Of a stretch of 64,000 nucleotides of DNA, positions 53,683-62,410 are shown piece after piece. Below the pieces are notes generated by a model. It was not told where the DNA came from, did no database searches, and was given only the letters and a program-made list of their open reading frames with translations. This DNA comes from Pedobacter boryungensis (GTDB lineage: Bacteria; Bacteroidota; Bacteroidia; Sphingobacteriales; Sphingobacteriaceae). Made by a program: the position numbers and the translations under genes. The stretch's first letter is position 1; each line of letters starts with the position of its first letter. The stretch is from the NCBI RefSeq assembly GCF_013204825.1, contig NZ_JABMKV010000003.1:310001-374000 (forward strand), given 5' to 3'.

Positions 53683-54372
53683 ATGATTAAACATATTTTC
53701 TTCGATCTTGACCATACCATTTGGGATTTTGACCGTAATGCACAGGAAACTTTATTAGAACTATATGAGGTTTATGCACTTAAATCTTTAGGCTTACATT
53801 CTGCACAAGAATTTATTGATCGGTACACAGAAAACAATCATCGCCTTTGGGCAAAATATCACTTAGGAGAGATTACAAAAGAAACACTCCGCGAAGAACG
53901 ATTTAGAAGTACTTTTTTAGAATTAGGTGTAAAACCAGAGCATGTTCCTCATCAATTTGAAGATGATTATGTACGAATTAGCCCTACAAAAACCAATTTG
54001 TTTGCTGGCGCTGAGAAAGTTCTAGCTTACCTTAAACAGAAATATCAATTGCATATTATCTCAAACGGATTTAAGGAAACTACATTAACTAAAATGGAAC
54101 TTTCAGGGTTAAATCCTTATTTCAATCAGGTAATAATTTCTGAAGATGTGGGTGTAAACAAACCCAACAGATTAATATTTGAACATGCCTTAACAAAAGC
54201 ATCTGCAAAAAAAGAAGAGAGCATTATGATTGGCGATAGTTTAGAAGCAGATATTCGTGGTGCACAAGATTTTGGTTTAAAAGCGATTTTCTTTAATCCG
54301 TTAAATATTGAAAAACCAACTGATGTAAGTTGGCAAATTTCTAGCCTAGAAGATTTGCTTCAACACTTTTAA
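53683..54372 (+). CDS. HAD-family phosphatase, YjjG/pyrimidine 5'-nucleotidase-like
   Basis: A 229-residue cytoplasmic HAD hydrolase from the ATG at 53683; in-frame TTG and ATG codons upstream would add 23 and 18 residues without matching the family. Motif I is IKHIFFDLDHTIWDFDRN (Asp8 and Asp10). The C1 cap covers about 20-85. Motif II is HIISNGF, the Lys motif III is in DVGVNKPNRLIF, and motif IV MIGDSLEADIRGAQDFG. This is the YjjG/dUMP- or UMP-phosphatase subgroup. Being downstream of upp fits pyrimidine nucleotide turnover, although the gap of 77 bases leaves co-transcription open. Confidence 0.87.
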   Translation: MIKHIFFDLDHTIWDFDRNAQETLLELYEVYALKSLGLHSAQEFIDRYTENNHRLWAKYHLGEITKETLREERFRSTFLELGVKPEHVPHQFEDDYVRISPTKTNLFAGAEKVLAYLKQKYQLHIISNGFKETTLTKMELSGLNPYFNQVIISEDVGVNKPNRLIFEHALTKASAKKEESIMIGDSLEADIRGAQDFGLKAIFFNPLNIEKPTDVSWQISSLEDLLQHF

Positions 54373-54434
54373 CATTTCTTAACAATTTTCGGTTTGATGT
54401 TTGGATTAATTCAAACACACACAAATAAACTATT

Positions 54435-55421
54435 ATGAAAACTTATATTCTTTTAGGTATGGCACTGCTGAGTGCGCACCTAAGTTTTTCTCAGACCAAC
54501 AATGCTGAAGTATTTTTGCAAATCGAAGATCGAGGTAATTTTACAGTTTACCTTGATAATGAATTAATTGGATCTTCTAAAGGAAGATTTAGATTTTATG
54601 ATGTGGATAATACCTCTCCTTCCTTAACAATTTTACAAGGTAACAGAAGAATATTTAATGGAAGAATTAACGTTCGCCCAGAGCAAAGATTAGTTTTAAC
54701 GTATACTTTGCGTAGTGGATTAAAGACAATAAAAGAATTGAAAATCTACAGAAATGGACAATATGCTTTAAATGATTTTGATAATTATACGAGCTCATAC
54801 AATACAGGAGTAGTTCCTCCAACAATTCCTAATGGCAATACTGGGAATCAATTTAACACTTTACTTCTTTTAGTTAAAAAGGAACCTTTCGATGATGGCA
54901 AAATTAAATTAATACAAGCCTATACAGTAAATTCTTATTTATCAACTGCTCAAGTTGCTATTCTATTGAAAAATTTTAGTCAAGATGATAAGAAATTATT
55001 CCTTGCTAAAAGTCTTGCACCTATAATTTCAGATTTGCAGAATTACTATACATTAAAAGAAGAATTCACTTTTTTAAGTAGCAAGGATGAATTTTTGATT
55101 TTTTTAAATGATAGTAAATCATCAGGAAGAAAAAGAGGAATGAGTGCAACAACTTTTGAACAGTTAAAACAAAGTGTAAAACGTGAGGCATTTGATGATG
55201 ATAAAACAAAAGTTATTCAGGCAAGTATTCAAAATTCAGTGCCATCAACAATTCAAATTGGTGAACTATTAAAGCTTTATAGTTTTGAAGACAAAGCACT
55301 CGTTTGTGCAAAAATGGCCTATAATTTTGTATCTGATCAACAGCGATACTTTACCTTAAAAGATATTTTCAAATTTAGAAGCAATCAGGATTCGTTGTTA
55401 GAATTTTTAGGTCAGAAATAA
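54435..55421 (+). CDS. Secreted protein with two DUF4476 domains
   Basis: A 328-residue exported protein. A signal peptide MKTYILLGMALLSAHLSFSQ is followed by a beta-rich segment (VFLQIEDRGNFTVYLDNELIGSSKGRFRFYDVDNTSPSLTILQGNRRIF). Two tandem DUF4476 units follow, at about 148-220 (KKEPFDDGKIKLIQAYTVNSYLSTAQVAILLKNFSQDDKKLFLAK) and 245-325 (KREAFDDDKTKVIQASIQNSVPSTIQIGELLKLYSFEDKALVCAK). The parallel internal repeat is clear. DUF4476 occurs in many Bacteroidota surface proteins with unknown role. The gene sits alone between the HAD and DinB-like genes. Confidence 0.85.
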   Translation: MKTYILLGMALLSAHLSFSQTNNAEVFLQIEDRGNFTVYLDNELIGSSKGRFRFYDVDNTSPSLTILQGNRRIFNGRINVRPEQRLVLTYTLRSGLKTIKELKIYRNGQYALNDFDNYTSSYNTGVVPPTIPNGNTGNQFNTLLLLVKKEPFDDGKIKLIQAYTVNSYLSTAQVAILLKNFSQDDKKLFLAKSLAPIISDLQNYYTLKEEFTFLSSKDEFLIFLNDSKSSGRKRGMSATTFEQLKQSVKREAFDDDKTKVIQASIQNSVPSTIQIGELLKLYSFEDKALVCAKMAYNFVSDQQRYFTLKDIFKFRSNQDSLLEFLGQK

Positions 55422-55435
55422 GCTATATTTATCAA

Positions 55436-55960
55436 ATGAATACAGGCAAAGTATATCAATCGATTATTAAAATAGTTACTGATTATAAGGCTAAATTGGC
55501 TAATATGAACGAAGAGGGCTTCGTCATTGCACCTCCAATTGGTGGCTGGACCTATAGTGAAGTTTATTCACATATCTTCGATTCGAGTTTACTTTCTTTA
55601 ATTGCACTGAATAATTGCATAAAAGGCGAAGGAGAAATTAAACCAACATATTTTACAGTTAAAATGATTTTGTTCTTCGGAGCTTTACCTCCAGGAAAAA
55701 AGTATAAGGTTCCTAAAAGATTGGCTGAAAGAGTTAAAAAAATTAACCTTATGGCGGCAGAGCAATTTATCGTAGACTTTGAATTGCAATTGGCAAAAGT
55801 TTATCCATTAATAGGTAATGCTGATCTAAAAATTAAAGTCCAGCATCCTAGGTTAGGTTATTTAAATGCAAAACAATGGTTAAAGTTTATCGAAATTCAC
55901 TTAAACCATCATTTAAAGCAACTAGCCAGAATAGAAAAGAGTTTTCAGCAGAGCGCATAA
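55436..55960 (+). CDS. DinB-like four-helix-bundle protein
   Basis: A 174-residue cytoplasmic protein of the DinB/DUF664-like superfamily. The metal-binding histidines are placed as expected: one in GGWTYSEVYSHIFDSSLLS near residue 48 and the pair in LKFIEIHLNHHLKQLARIE near residues 157-164. These bundles often act as thiol transferases or metal enzymes; the substrate is unknown. The ATG lies 14 bases after the DUF4476 stop, so the two may share a transcript. The sequence is complete with the normal family length. Confidence 0.8.
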   Translation: MNTGKVYQSIIKIVTDYKAKLANMNEEGFVIAPPIGGWTYSEVYSHIFDSSLLSLIALNNCIKGEGEIKPTYFTVKMILFFGALPPGKKYKVPKRLAERVKKINLMAAEQFIVDFELQLAKVYPLIGNADLKIKVQHPRLGYLNAKQWLKFIEIHLNHHLKQLARIEKSFQQSA

Positions 55961-55980
55961 ATTTTTACATCTTTGCGTAA

Positions 55981-57309
55981 ATGAAATTACCCGCCATAAA
56001 AGGTTTTGACGAAGAAGCATTTAACAAGTATTTTAAAAATACAGGTTGGTTAATGCTTGGAAGGATGGGTAGCATGGTAATTAAAATGGCAACAAGCATA
56101 TTAGTGGCCAGTTATTTATTACCTGTAAAAAATGGGCTTTTAAGTGCCTCCACTGCATATATTTTTCTTTTTGCTGCTTTAGCAACTTTAGGTTTAGACA
56201 CCTTTATTGTTAAGGAACTGCATCAATTTCCAAAAAAGAGAGATACCATTTTAGGAACTGCTTTCTTTCTTAAATTCTCAGCAGGTTTATTAGGTTTACC
56301 ATTAGTTTATATTTTTTGGCTTTATTTTCCACTTTCAGACATTCCTTACCTCTTTATTTTTATTTTATCTTTCTCCGGCATATTTCAATCTCTAACTATT
56401 ATCGACTCTTATTTCCAATCGGAAGTAAAATCGAAATACATCATGCAGGTGCAAATTGTAGGAAACATTGTTTCTGCTTTGGTTAAACTGGCTTTAATCT
56501 ATGTTTTTTCGGCACCGCTTATCTATTTTATTTACGCCTACATTTTTGATATTCTGCTACTCTCTTTAGGTTATTTAGTGGTTTACAAAAATCAAGGCTT
56601 AAGTGTTTTTAAGTGGAATTTCGATACGCAACTAGCTAAAAAACTATTGCTCTTATCTTGGCCATTAATTATATCTGGAATAATGGTTTCTGTTTACATG
56701 AAGATCGATGTAATTATGCTAAAGCAAATTTTAGGGGAAAAGGGAAACGCAGCTTCTGGTGCTTATGCGACAGTTGTGATGTTTAGTGAAGCCTTAAACT
56801 TTGTTCCGGTTGTAATTGTAAGTTCTCTTTTTCCGGCAATTTTAAATGCTAAAAGGGATAGTCCAGAACGGTACCAAAAACGTTTACAAAATTTGTTCGA
56901 TTTAATGGTTTGGATAAGCCTATCATTCGCAATTGTTATTAGCATAGGTTCTCCACTAATTTATAAACTTTTTAAACCTGAATATGCCTCAGCAGCTCCC
57001 ATTCTTTCAGTACATGTTTGGGGAAGTATGTTTGTTTTCTTGGGTGTAGCAAGCAGTCAATTTTTAATTACAGAAGGTTTTAATAAGCTGACTTTTGTGC
57101 GCACGGGTGTAGGAGCAGCCATTAATATCATATTAAACTTCCTATTAATTCCATCAATGGGGATGATGGGAACCGCAATTGCAACAGTGATTGCCTATTT
57201 TTCTGCCACTTTCTTAATTATATTCATTCCTAAAACTCGTCAGCAGGGAATAATGATGTTAAAATCATTATTTTTGGTCTCTGTATTCCAAAAAATAGTT
57301 AAACGTTGA
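55981..57309 (+). CDS. Polysaccharide flippase (Wzx/MOP family), second glycan locus
   Basis: A 442-residue protein with 12-14 membrane helices of the MOP superfamily. FKNTGWLMLGRMGSMVIKMATSILVASYLLPVKNGLL is the typical N-terminal start. GGFGMAI-type patterns and IDVIMLKQILGEKGNAASGAYATVVMFSEALNFVPVVIVSSLFPAILNAKRDSPERYQKRLQNLFDLMVWISLSFAIVISIGSPLIYKLF are near the C-terminal half. It probably exports a lipid-linked glycan made by the downstream transferases. Its stop overlaps the next gene's TTG by four bases. It is a third flippase in the window, outside the main locus. Confidence 0.87.
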   Translation: MKLPAIKGFDEEAFNKYFKNTGWLMLGRMGSMVIKMATSILVASYLLPVKNGLLSASTAYIFLFAALATLGLDTFIVKELHQFPKKRDTILGTAFFLKFSAGLLGLPLVYIFWLYFPLSDIPYLFIFILSFSGIFQSLTIIDSYFQSEVKSKYIMQVQIVGNIVSALVKLALIYVFSAPLIYFIYAYIFDILLLSLGYLVVYKNQGLSVFKWNFDTQLAKKLLLLSWPLIISGIMVSVYMKIDVIMLKQILGEKGNAASGAYATVVMFSEALNFVPVVIVSSLFPAILNAKRDSPERYQKRLQNLFDLMVWISLSFAIVISIGSPLIYKLFKPEYASAAPILSVHVWGSMFVFLGVASSQFLITEGFNKLTFVRTGVGAAINIILNFLLIPSMGMMGTAIATVIAYFSATFLIIFIPKTRQQGIMMLKSLFLVSVFQKIVKR

Positions 57310-57953
57310 GCAAATTCAAAGCACTAGCAACCCTAATTAGTAAGCCGAAAAGGCTAAATGCATTATTATCTTACGGACATAAAGGCTATTTAGCCACAAT
57401 TGGTTGGTTTACTGCATTTGATACTCACCAAGCAGTAGATCATAATGGTTTACCTCTCCCTTGGGTAACTTATTCTTTTATCGATTTCATTAAAACTCGT
57501 TTAACAAAAGAGCTTTCAATTTTCGAGTATGGTTCTGGTAATTCAACCTTATTTTATGCTAAGAGAGTTAAGCGTGTAGTTTCGGTAGAGCACGATGAAG
57601 CCTGGTTCAATAAAATTGTAAAAGAAAAAGCACAAAATGCTGAAATGATTTTTACACAGTTAGAAAAAGGTGGTGAGTACAGTAAAAAAGCTGCCTTATT
57701 GGGAGAAAAATTTAATGTAATTATTGTTGATGGTAGAGATCGTGTAAATTGCTGTAAAAACAGTGTAAATGCATTAACTCCAAATGGCGTTTTAGTTTTA
57801 GATGATTCTGAAAGAGAAATTTATGAAGAAGCTAGAACATTCTTAACCTCAAATGGGTTTAAAGAATTGCCATTCACAGGAATTTCACCCGGATTGTTCT
57901 ATAACAAAGCTACATCTGTTTTTTACAAAGCCGATAACTGTTTGGGTATTTAA
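57306..57953 (+). CDS. Class I SAM-dependent methyltransferase-like protein
   Basis: A 215-residue protein with motif I LSIFEYGSGNSTLFYAKRVKRVVSVEHDEAWFNKIVKEK (about 75-112), where EYGSGNSTLF takes the place of the usual glycine loop and VEHD the ribose-binding acid. FNVIIVDGRDRVNCCKNSVNALTPNGVLVLDDSEREIYEEA is motif II and post-II. The start is TTG overlapping the flippase stop (TTGA), indicating coupling. The family occurs next to glycosyltransferases in Bacteroidota, so a glycan substrate is possible. Some such proteins are FkbM-like; catalysis is not proven here. Confidence 0.75.
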   Translation: MSKFKALATLISKPKRLNALLSYGHKGYLATIGWFTAFDTHQAVDHNGLPLPWVTYSFIDFIKTRLTKELSIFEYGSGNSTLFYAKRVKRVVSVEHDEAWFNKIVKEKAQNAEMIFTQLEKGGEYSKKAALLGEKFNVIIVDGRDRVNCCKNSVNALTPNGVLVLDDSEREIYEEARTFLTSNGFKELPFTGISPGLFYNKATSVFYKADNCLGI

Positions 57954-57970
57954 AATTATAACCCTTTATC

Positions 57971-58870
57971 ATGCAGAATTTTGCTCCAATAGCGCTATTT
58001 GTTTATAATCGTCCAAAACATACTGCACGTACCGTTAAATTTTTGCAGCAAAATGAGTTAGCAACCGAAAGTCGTTTATTTATTTTTTCTGATGGAGCAA
58101 AAACAAGTGCAGATGAAGATAAAGTAAAAGAAGTTAGAGATTTTATTAAAAAAATTGATGGTTTTAAATCTGTAGAAATTATAGAAAGTAAAACCAATAT
58201 GGGCTTAGCAAATTCGGTAATTGCAGGCGTTAACCGTTTAACTGCAACTTACGGACAAGTTATTGTTTTTGAAGATGATTTAATCTCTTCGCCCTACACA
58301 TTAACCTATTTTAACGAAGCTTTAAATCGATATCGTGATGAAGAAAAAGTGATGCATATTGGTGCTTATATGTACACATTGAAAGATGAGCATTTACCGC
58401 AAAGCTTCTTCTACAGAGCTGCAACTAGCTGGGGATGGGCAACTTGGGCAAGAGCTTGGCAAAATTTCGAACCAAATATTGATACACTTCTTCAGCAATT
58501 TGACAGCAAAAAGAAACATGATTTTTCTATTGAAAATACCATGAATTTTTGGAAACAAATGCAAGATTTTAAGAATGGCAAAAACAATTCATGGGCTATT
58601 CGTTGGTATGCCTCTATTTTTTTAAAAGGTGGATTAACCTTAAATCCTTCACAATCTTTAGTCAATAATATTGGCCACGATGGCACGGGAATACATTCTG
58701 GTATGAGCGATATTTATAACGTGATTATCAACCCGCAACCTATTAAAGAATTTCCAACTGTTGTTGAAGAAAACAAAGAGGCTTATCAAGCAATCAAACA
58801 CTTTTTAGCTAATAGAAAAGGTAGTTTGTGGGCAAGAGTAAAAAGATTTTTGAAAGAGAAATTAGCTTAA
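57971..58870 (+). CDS. GNT-I-like glycosyltransferase (GT-A)
   Basis: A 299-residue transferase with PIALFVYNRPKHTARTVKFLQQNELA at the start, FIFSDGAKTSADEDKV, and YGQVIVFEDDLISSPYTLTYFNEAL, in which EDDL is the metal-binding motif (about residues 97-101). FFYRAATSWGWATWARAWQNFEP and SWAIRWYASIFLKGGLTLNPSQSLVNNIGHDGTGIHSG are hallmarks of a Bacteroidota sugar-transferase family related to GNT-I. It ends with a four-base overlap with the convergent methyltransferase gene. Donor and acceptor are unknown. Confidence 0.85.
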   Translation: MQNFAPIALFVYNRPKHTARTVKFLQQNELATESRLFIFSDGAKTSADEDKVKEVRDFIKKIDGFKSVEIIESKTNMGLANSVIAGVNRLTATYGQVIVFEDDLISSPYTLTYFNEALNRYRDEEKVMHIGAYMYTLKDEHLPQSFFYRAATSWGWATWARAWQNFEPNIDTLLQQFDSKKKHDFSIENTMNFWKQMQDFKNGKNNSWAIRWYASIFLKGGLTLNPSQSLVNNIGHDGTGIHSGMSDIYNVIINPQPIKEFPTVVEENKEAYQAIKHFLANRKGSLWARVKRFLKEKLA

Positions 58871-59616
58871 GGTTTTTTGGCTTCCAAAATTATGTAAGGC
58901 GATAATTGTTTGGAATCAAACGCGAAAACTTTTGTAAATAATTTCCCTCCTAACCACATTGTTTTTTTAAGTAACCGGATAGGTAAAGATTTTTGTTTTT
59001 CATTCTCCAGCCACAAACTAAATTTACCAAAATAACGAGATTGAACTACTACTAAACCTGCATCTTTGCAAATTTTAGCCAACAAATCTGGGTCCATGCA
59101 ATTGATATTGTGCTTATCGTAATTTTCTTTATCAAAATTCTTTTGAAACCAACCATTTAAAGCTTTAAAATTTGGCAGTGTAATAAATAAACTTCCGCCA
59201 GGTTTTACAAAAGCAATATGTCGATTTATAATATCTGCAGTATCGTTAAAATGTTCAATTAAGCCGCAGCTTAACACTAAATCGTATTGCTTTTCTGGAG
59301 TGTAATTAAACAAATCTGTTTCAATAATTTGAATATCATTAGCGGCTAATCCGTTCGTTTTTAGCAATTGTTGCGTAATTGGTGGATGAACAAAGTAATC
59401 CAATAACGTAACATCAAGTTTTAGATATTTCTTTAAAAACACTGCATAATAACCTGGGAAACCACCTAATTCAATTGCAGTTTTTACGTTGTTGCTTGCT
59501 ACAATATCTGCCAGTTGGCGATGAAATAAATAAGTTGAAGGAATAGCAAAAGATAAATCAGTTTTACTTTCCCAATATTTTACCCAAAAATCTCTGTCGG
59601 TTAAAAGGTTCGTCAT
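58867..59616 (-). CDS. Class I SAM-dependent methyltransferase
   Basis: A 249-residue cytoplasmic methyltransferase on the opposite strand from its neighbours. NVKTAIELGGFPGYYAVFLKKYLKLDVTLLDY is motif I (about 38-72) with GGFPG replacing GCGTG. YDLVLSCGLIEHFNDTADIINRHIAFVKPGGSLFITLPN covers motifs II-III with the conserved I-E-H-F. The C-terminus is basic (LPIRLLKKTMWLGGKLF). It converges with the GNT-I-like gene and diverges from the GT4 gene, as an insertion in a small glycan locus. Possibly methylates a sugar; target unknown. Confidence 0.8.
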   Translation of the reverse strand: MTNLLTDRDFWVKYWESKTDLSFAIPSTYLFHRQLADIVASNNVKTAIELGGFPGYYAVFLKKYLKLDVTLLDYFVHPPITQQLLKTNGLAANDIQIIETDLFNYTPEKQYDLVLSCGLIEHFNDTADIINRHIAFVKPGGSLFITLPNFKALNGWFQKNFDKENYDKHNINCMDPDLLAKICKDAGLVVVQSRYFGKFSLWLENEKQKSLPIRLLKKTMWLGGKLFTKVFAFDSKQLSPYIILEAKKP

Positions 59617-59680
59617 ATGTTTGACAAAGAAAAGAAAAAATCTGCCATGCTTTGCAAAGCCTAAACAATAAAATGTATTT

Positions 59681-60961
59681 TTGATTGATTTGAAAGTTGT
59701 ACACTTAAATACCTACGATGGAAATGGAGGCGCTGGCAGAGCTTGCTTGCGTTTAAGTGATGCGCTAAAAGTTAGTGGTGTGGATTCGAAAGTTTTGGTG
59801 TATTACAAGTTTGGTCACAACACTAATATTGATACTTTTAGTAGAAACATTTTTACTAAAGCTAAGGCCATTATTAATATTATAGCAGAGCGTTATTTAG
59901 CTAAATTATTCGTAAAAGCAGTAAAAACTCCCTTTTCTTTGCAATGGTTTGGCAAATCAATTATTCATCATCCAGAATTAAAATCTGCCGATATCATTCA
60001 TTTGCATTGGATTAATCATGGGTTTTTATCTCCTAAATTTTTAGCAGAGCTAGATGAATTAGGGAAACCGATTGTGTGGACTTTCCATGATAGTAATGCC
60101 TTTACAGGTGGTTGTCATGTGCGTTACAATTGTGAACATTTTCATAGACAATGTGGAGATTGTCCAATTTTACGTTTTAGTGGAAAAAATGATATTTCGC
60201 ATAAAAACTGGTTGCGTAAACAAAAAGCGTATTCAGAATTAAATTTTCACATTGTAGCACCAAGCACCTGGATGGCAAATTCGATTAAACAAAGTAGTTT
60301 ATTGGGTGTAAGGAAAATTTCTGTAATCCCGAACACGCTAGAAATTGATGTTTTTAAACCTTATGTAAAGGCTGAAGCAAAAAAAATCCTCAAAATACCT
60401 GCGCATCACTTTGTATTAATGAGTGGTTTTATGCCCTCAAAAAATGATAAACATAAAGGAACAGACTATTTAATTGATGCACTAAATGATTTAGCTGCTC
60501 GAGCAGAAATACCAAATGAGAAAATAGAGTTGGTTATTTTTGGAAATAAGGATGAAAAAAATGTGCCTAATTTTCCTTTTAAAACAACCTTTTTAGGATC
60601 CATTTCCAAAGATGATCATTTAGCAAAATGTTACGCAGCTGCGGATGCATTTATCACTCCATCGTTAGAAGATAACTTACCTAATACAGTAATGGAAAGT
60701 TTAGCTTGTGCAACACCTGTAATTGCCTTTAAAACTGGTGGAATTCCCGACATGGTAGCACATTTACAAAATGGCTATTTAGCAAATTACAAATCAGCTA
60801 CCGATTTAGCGGATGGAATTGAATGGCTTTTTTTACATGAGGATAAAGAAGCGGTTCAAAAAGAAGCCAGAAGAACTATTTTAAATCATTTTGCACCTTC
60901 GCTAATTGCAAATAAACATGAAGAATTATACCAGAGTTTACTAAATGCTTTGCCTAAATGA
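59681..60961 (+). CDS. Glycosyltransferase family 4
   Basis: A 426-residue GT-B enzyme. KVVHLNTYDGNGGAGRACLRLSDAL near residues 4-28 is the donor-clamping N-terminal motif and IIHLHWINHGFLSPKFL follows. A cysteine cluster CHVRYNCEHFHRQCGDCPIL near residues 145-165 marks the subfamily of transferases carrying a CxxxxCxxxxCxxC insert. The donor site is FLGSISKDDHLAKCYAAADAFITPSLEDNLPNTVMESLACATPVIAFKTGGIPD with the E-x7-E motif. The start is TTG (59681 or 59690), since no in-frame ATG fits. It overlaps the next GT2 gene by four bases. Confidence 0.88.
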   Translation: MIDLKVVHLNTYDGNGGAGRACLRLSDALKVSGVDSKVLVYYKFGHNTNIDTFSRNIFTKAKAIINIIAERYLAKLFVKAVKTPFSLQWFGKSIIHHPELKSADIIHLHWINHGFLSPKFLAELDELGKPIVWTFHDSNAFTGGCHVRYNCEHFHRQCGDCPILRFSGKNDISHKNWLRKQKAYSELNFHIVAPSTWMANSIKQSSLLGVRKISVIPNTLEIDVFKPYVKAEAKKILKIPAHHFVLMSGFMPSKNDKHKGTDYLIDALNDLAARAEIPNEKIELVIFGNKDEKNVPNFPFKTTFLGSISKDDHLAKCYAAADAFITPSLEDNLPNTVMESLACATPVIAFKTGGIPDMVAHLQNGYLANYKSATDLADGIEWLFLHEDKEAVQKEARRTILNHFAPSLIANKHEELYQSLLNALPK

Positions 60962-61713
60962 CCAGAAATCCAAAACTCAGTGTAATTACAATAGTTTATA
61001 ATAATGCAGTTGATATCGAACGTACTATGCTTTCGGTGCTAAACCAAACTTATGCTAATATAGAATACATTGTAATTGATGGCGCTTCGAATGACGGCAC
61101 AAGTGATATCATAAATAAATACAAAGATAGATTAGCTGTTTTTGTATCTGAGCAAGACCAGGGTATTTACGATGCCATGAACAAAGGGCTAAAATTAGCC
61201 ACAGGCGATTATGTGCTTTTTATGAATTCTGGCGATGAAATTTATGCACCAGATACCGTTAAAGATGTTTTTGCGTCGGCACCATCAGGTGATATCTATT
61301 ATGGCGAAACAGAAATGTATGATGCGAATTGGAAAAGTTTAGGTCAACGTCGCCACCGAGCTCCTGAACATTTCGATTGGCATAGTTTTAAGTTCGGCAT
61401 GAATATTAGCCATCAAGCAATTTATATCAAGCGTAGCTTAACCGAACCTTATGACTTGCAATACAAGTACAGTTCAGATATTGATTGGATTATCAAAGCA
61501 GCCAAAAAATCATCAAATATTGTAAATACGCATATGTACGTTGCTAAGTATTTGGTTGGAGGTATGAGCAAACAAAAACACTTAGCCAGCTTAAAAGAAC
61601 GATTTAGAATTTTAAGCCATTATTATGGATTTATCCCGAATGTTGTTAATCATATTTTTATTGCATTAAACTTAGCGCAATATTTTTTAAGACATAGGAG
61701 GACTAATGATTAG
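60958..61713 (+). CDS. Glycosyltransferase family 2 (WcaA-like)
   Basis: A 251-residue GT-A enzyme. KLSVITIVYNNAVDIERTMLSVLNQTYANIEYIVIDGASNDGTSDII is the full GT2 start, and FVSEQDQGIYDAMNKGLKLATGDYVLFMNSGDEIY contains the metal site NSGD near residue 90. MNISHQAIYIKRSL and YKYSSDIDWIIKAAKKS form the acceptor/catalytic part with SDIDW as catalytic Asp. The gene forms an operon with the preceding GT4 (ATGA overlap). It may build a glycan exported by the flippase at 55981. Substrate unknown. Confidence 0.9.
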   Translation: MTRNPKLSVITIVYNNAVDIERTMLSVLNQTYANIEYIVIDGASNDGTSDIINKYKDRLAVFVSEQDQGIYDAMNKGLKLATGDYVLFMNSGDEIYAPDTVKDVFASAPSGDIYYGETEMYDANWKSLGQRRHRAPEHFDWHSFKFGMNISHQAIYIKRSLTEPYDLQYKYSSDIDWIIKAAKKSSNIVNTHMYVAKYLVGGMSKQKHLASLKERFRILSHYYGFIPNVVNHIFIALNLAQYFLRHRRTND

Positions 61714-61802
61714 GTGGCAGTTATTATAGCTAATCTAAATTTTTAAAAACAATAATTTCTCATTAATGTCTTTTAATATATCATTCTATTAAAAACATAA
61801 AT

Positions 61803-62363
61803 ATGGGACAATTAAGTAATCGCACAATCGCAGTGCTATCAGAAAATGGTTTTGAAGAAGTTGAGTTAACTGAGCCAGTAAAAAGACTAAAGGAAGAAGG
61901 TGCAACTGTACATATAATTTCATCTAAATCAGGTAAAATAAAAGCTTGGAACCACGACCATTGGTCGATTGAAGTTGATGTAGATAAAACATTAAGTGAT
62001 GTTAACGCCGATGACTATAATGGCTTGGTTTTACCTGGCGGAGTAATTAATCCAGATCAATTGAGGGTAAATGACAATGCTTTAGCTTTCGTAAAAGCAT
62101 TTTTTGAGGCTGGCAAACCAGTGGCAGCAATTTGTCATGGACCGCAAGTTTTAATAAACGCAGGTGTTGCTGAAGGCAGAAAATTAACGTCTGTTAAAAA
62201 TATTTCACAAGACTTAATTAATGCTGGAGCAAATTGGTCTGACGAAGAGGTTGTTGTAGATCAAGGTTTGGTAACGAGTAGAACACCAAAAGATTTACCT
62301 GCTTTTAACGATAAGCTTGTAGAGGAATTTGCTGAAGGTGTTCATGATGGTCAGCATGCATAA
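61803..62363 (+). CDS. DJ-1/PfpI family protein (YhbO/PfpI-like deglycase or amidase)
   Basis: A 186-residue cytoplasmic member of the DJ-1/PfpI superfamily. Glu18 in NGFEEVELTEPVKRL, Cys111 and His112 in AAICHGPQVLI form the expected catalytic site of the PfpI subgroup, and GLVLPGGVINPDQLR is the conserved nucleophile-adjacent loop. VTSRTPKDLPAF near the C-terminus is typical for this subgroup. Proteins of this kind are annotated as intracellular protease, glyoxalase III or protein deglycase; which applies cannot be read from sequence. It stands alone, flanked by AT-rich gaps. Confidence 0.92.
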   Translation: MGQLSNRTIAVLSENGFEEVELTEPVKRLKEEGATVHIISSKSGKIKAWNHDHWSIEVDVDKTLSDVNADDYNGLVLPGGVINPDQLRVNDNALAFVKAFFEAGKPVAAICHGPQVLINAGVAEGRKLTSVKNISQDLINAGANWSDEEVVVDQGLVTSRTPKDLPAFNDKLVEEFAEGVHDGQHA

Positions 62364-62368
62364 AATTA

Positions 62369-62403
62369 GCCGCAGATTTACGGATAACTTGTGAATCTGT
62401 GGC
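62369..62403. terminator. Putative bidirectional hairpin between convergent pfpI and lpxL genes
   Basis: GCCGCAGATT at 62369-62378 pairs with AATCTGTGGC at 62394-62403 (nine of ten pairs, plus G-T) around a 15-base loop. It sits in the 47-base space between two convergent stop codons. U-tracts are weak on both sides. It might also be a member of a dispersed repeat family. Confidence 0.45.
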
Positions 62404-62410
62404 ATTAACC

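Noticed and set aside
62369..62403. Strong bidirectional terminator
   Set aside because: The stem is good but U-tracts are weak on both strands, so it is kept only as a low-confidence hairpin.
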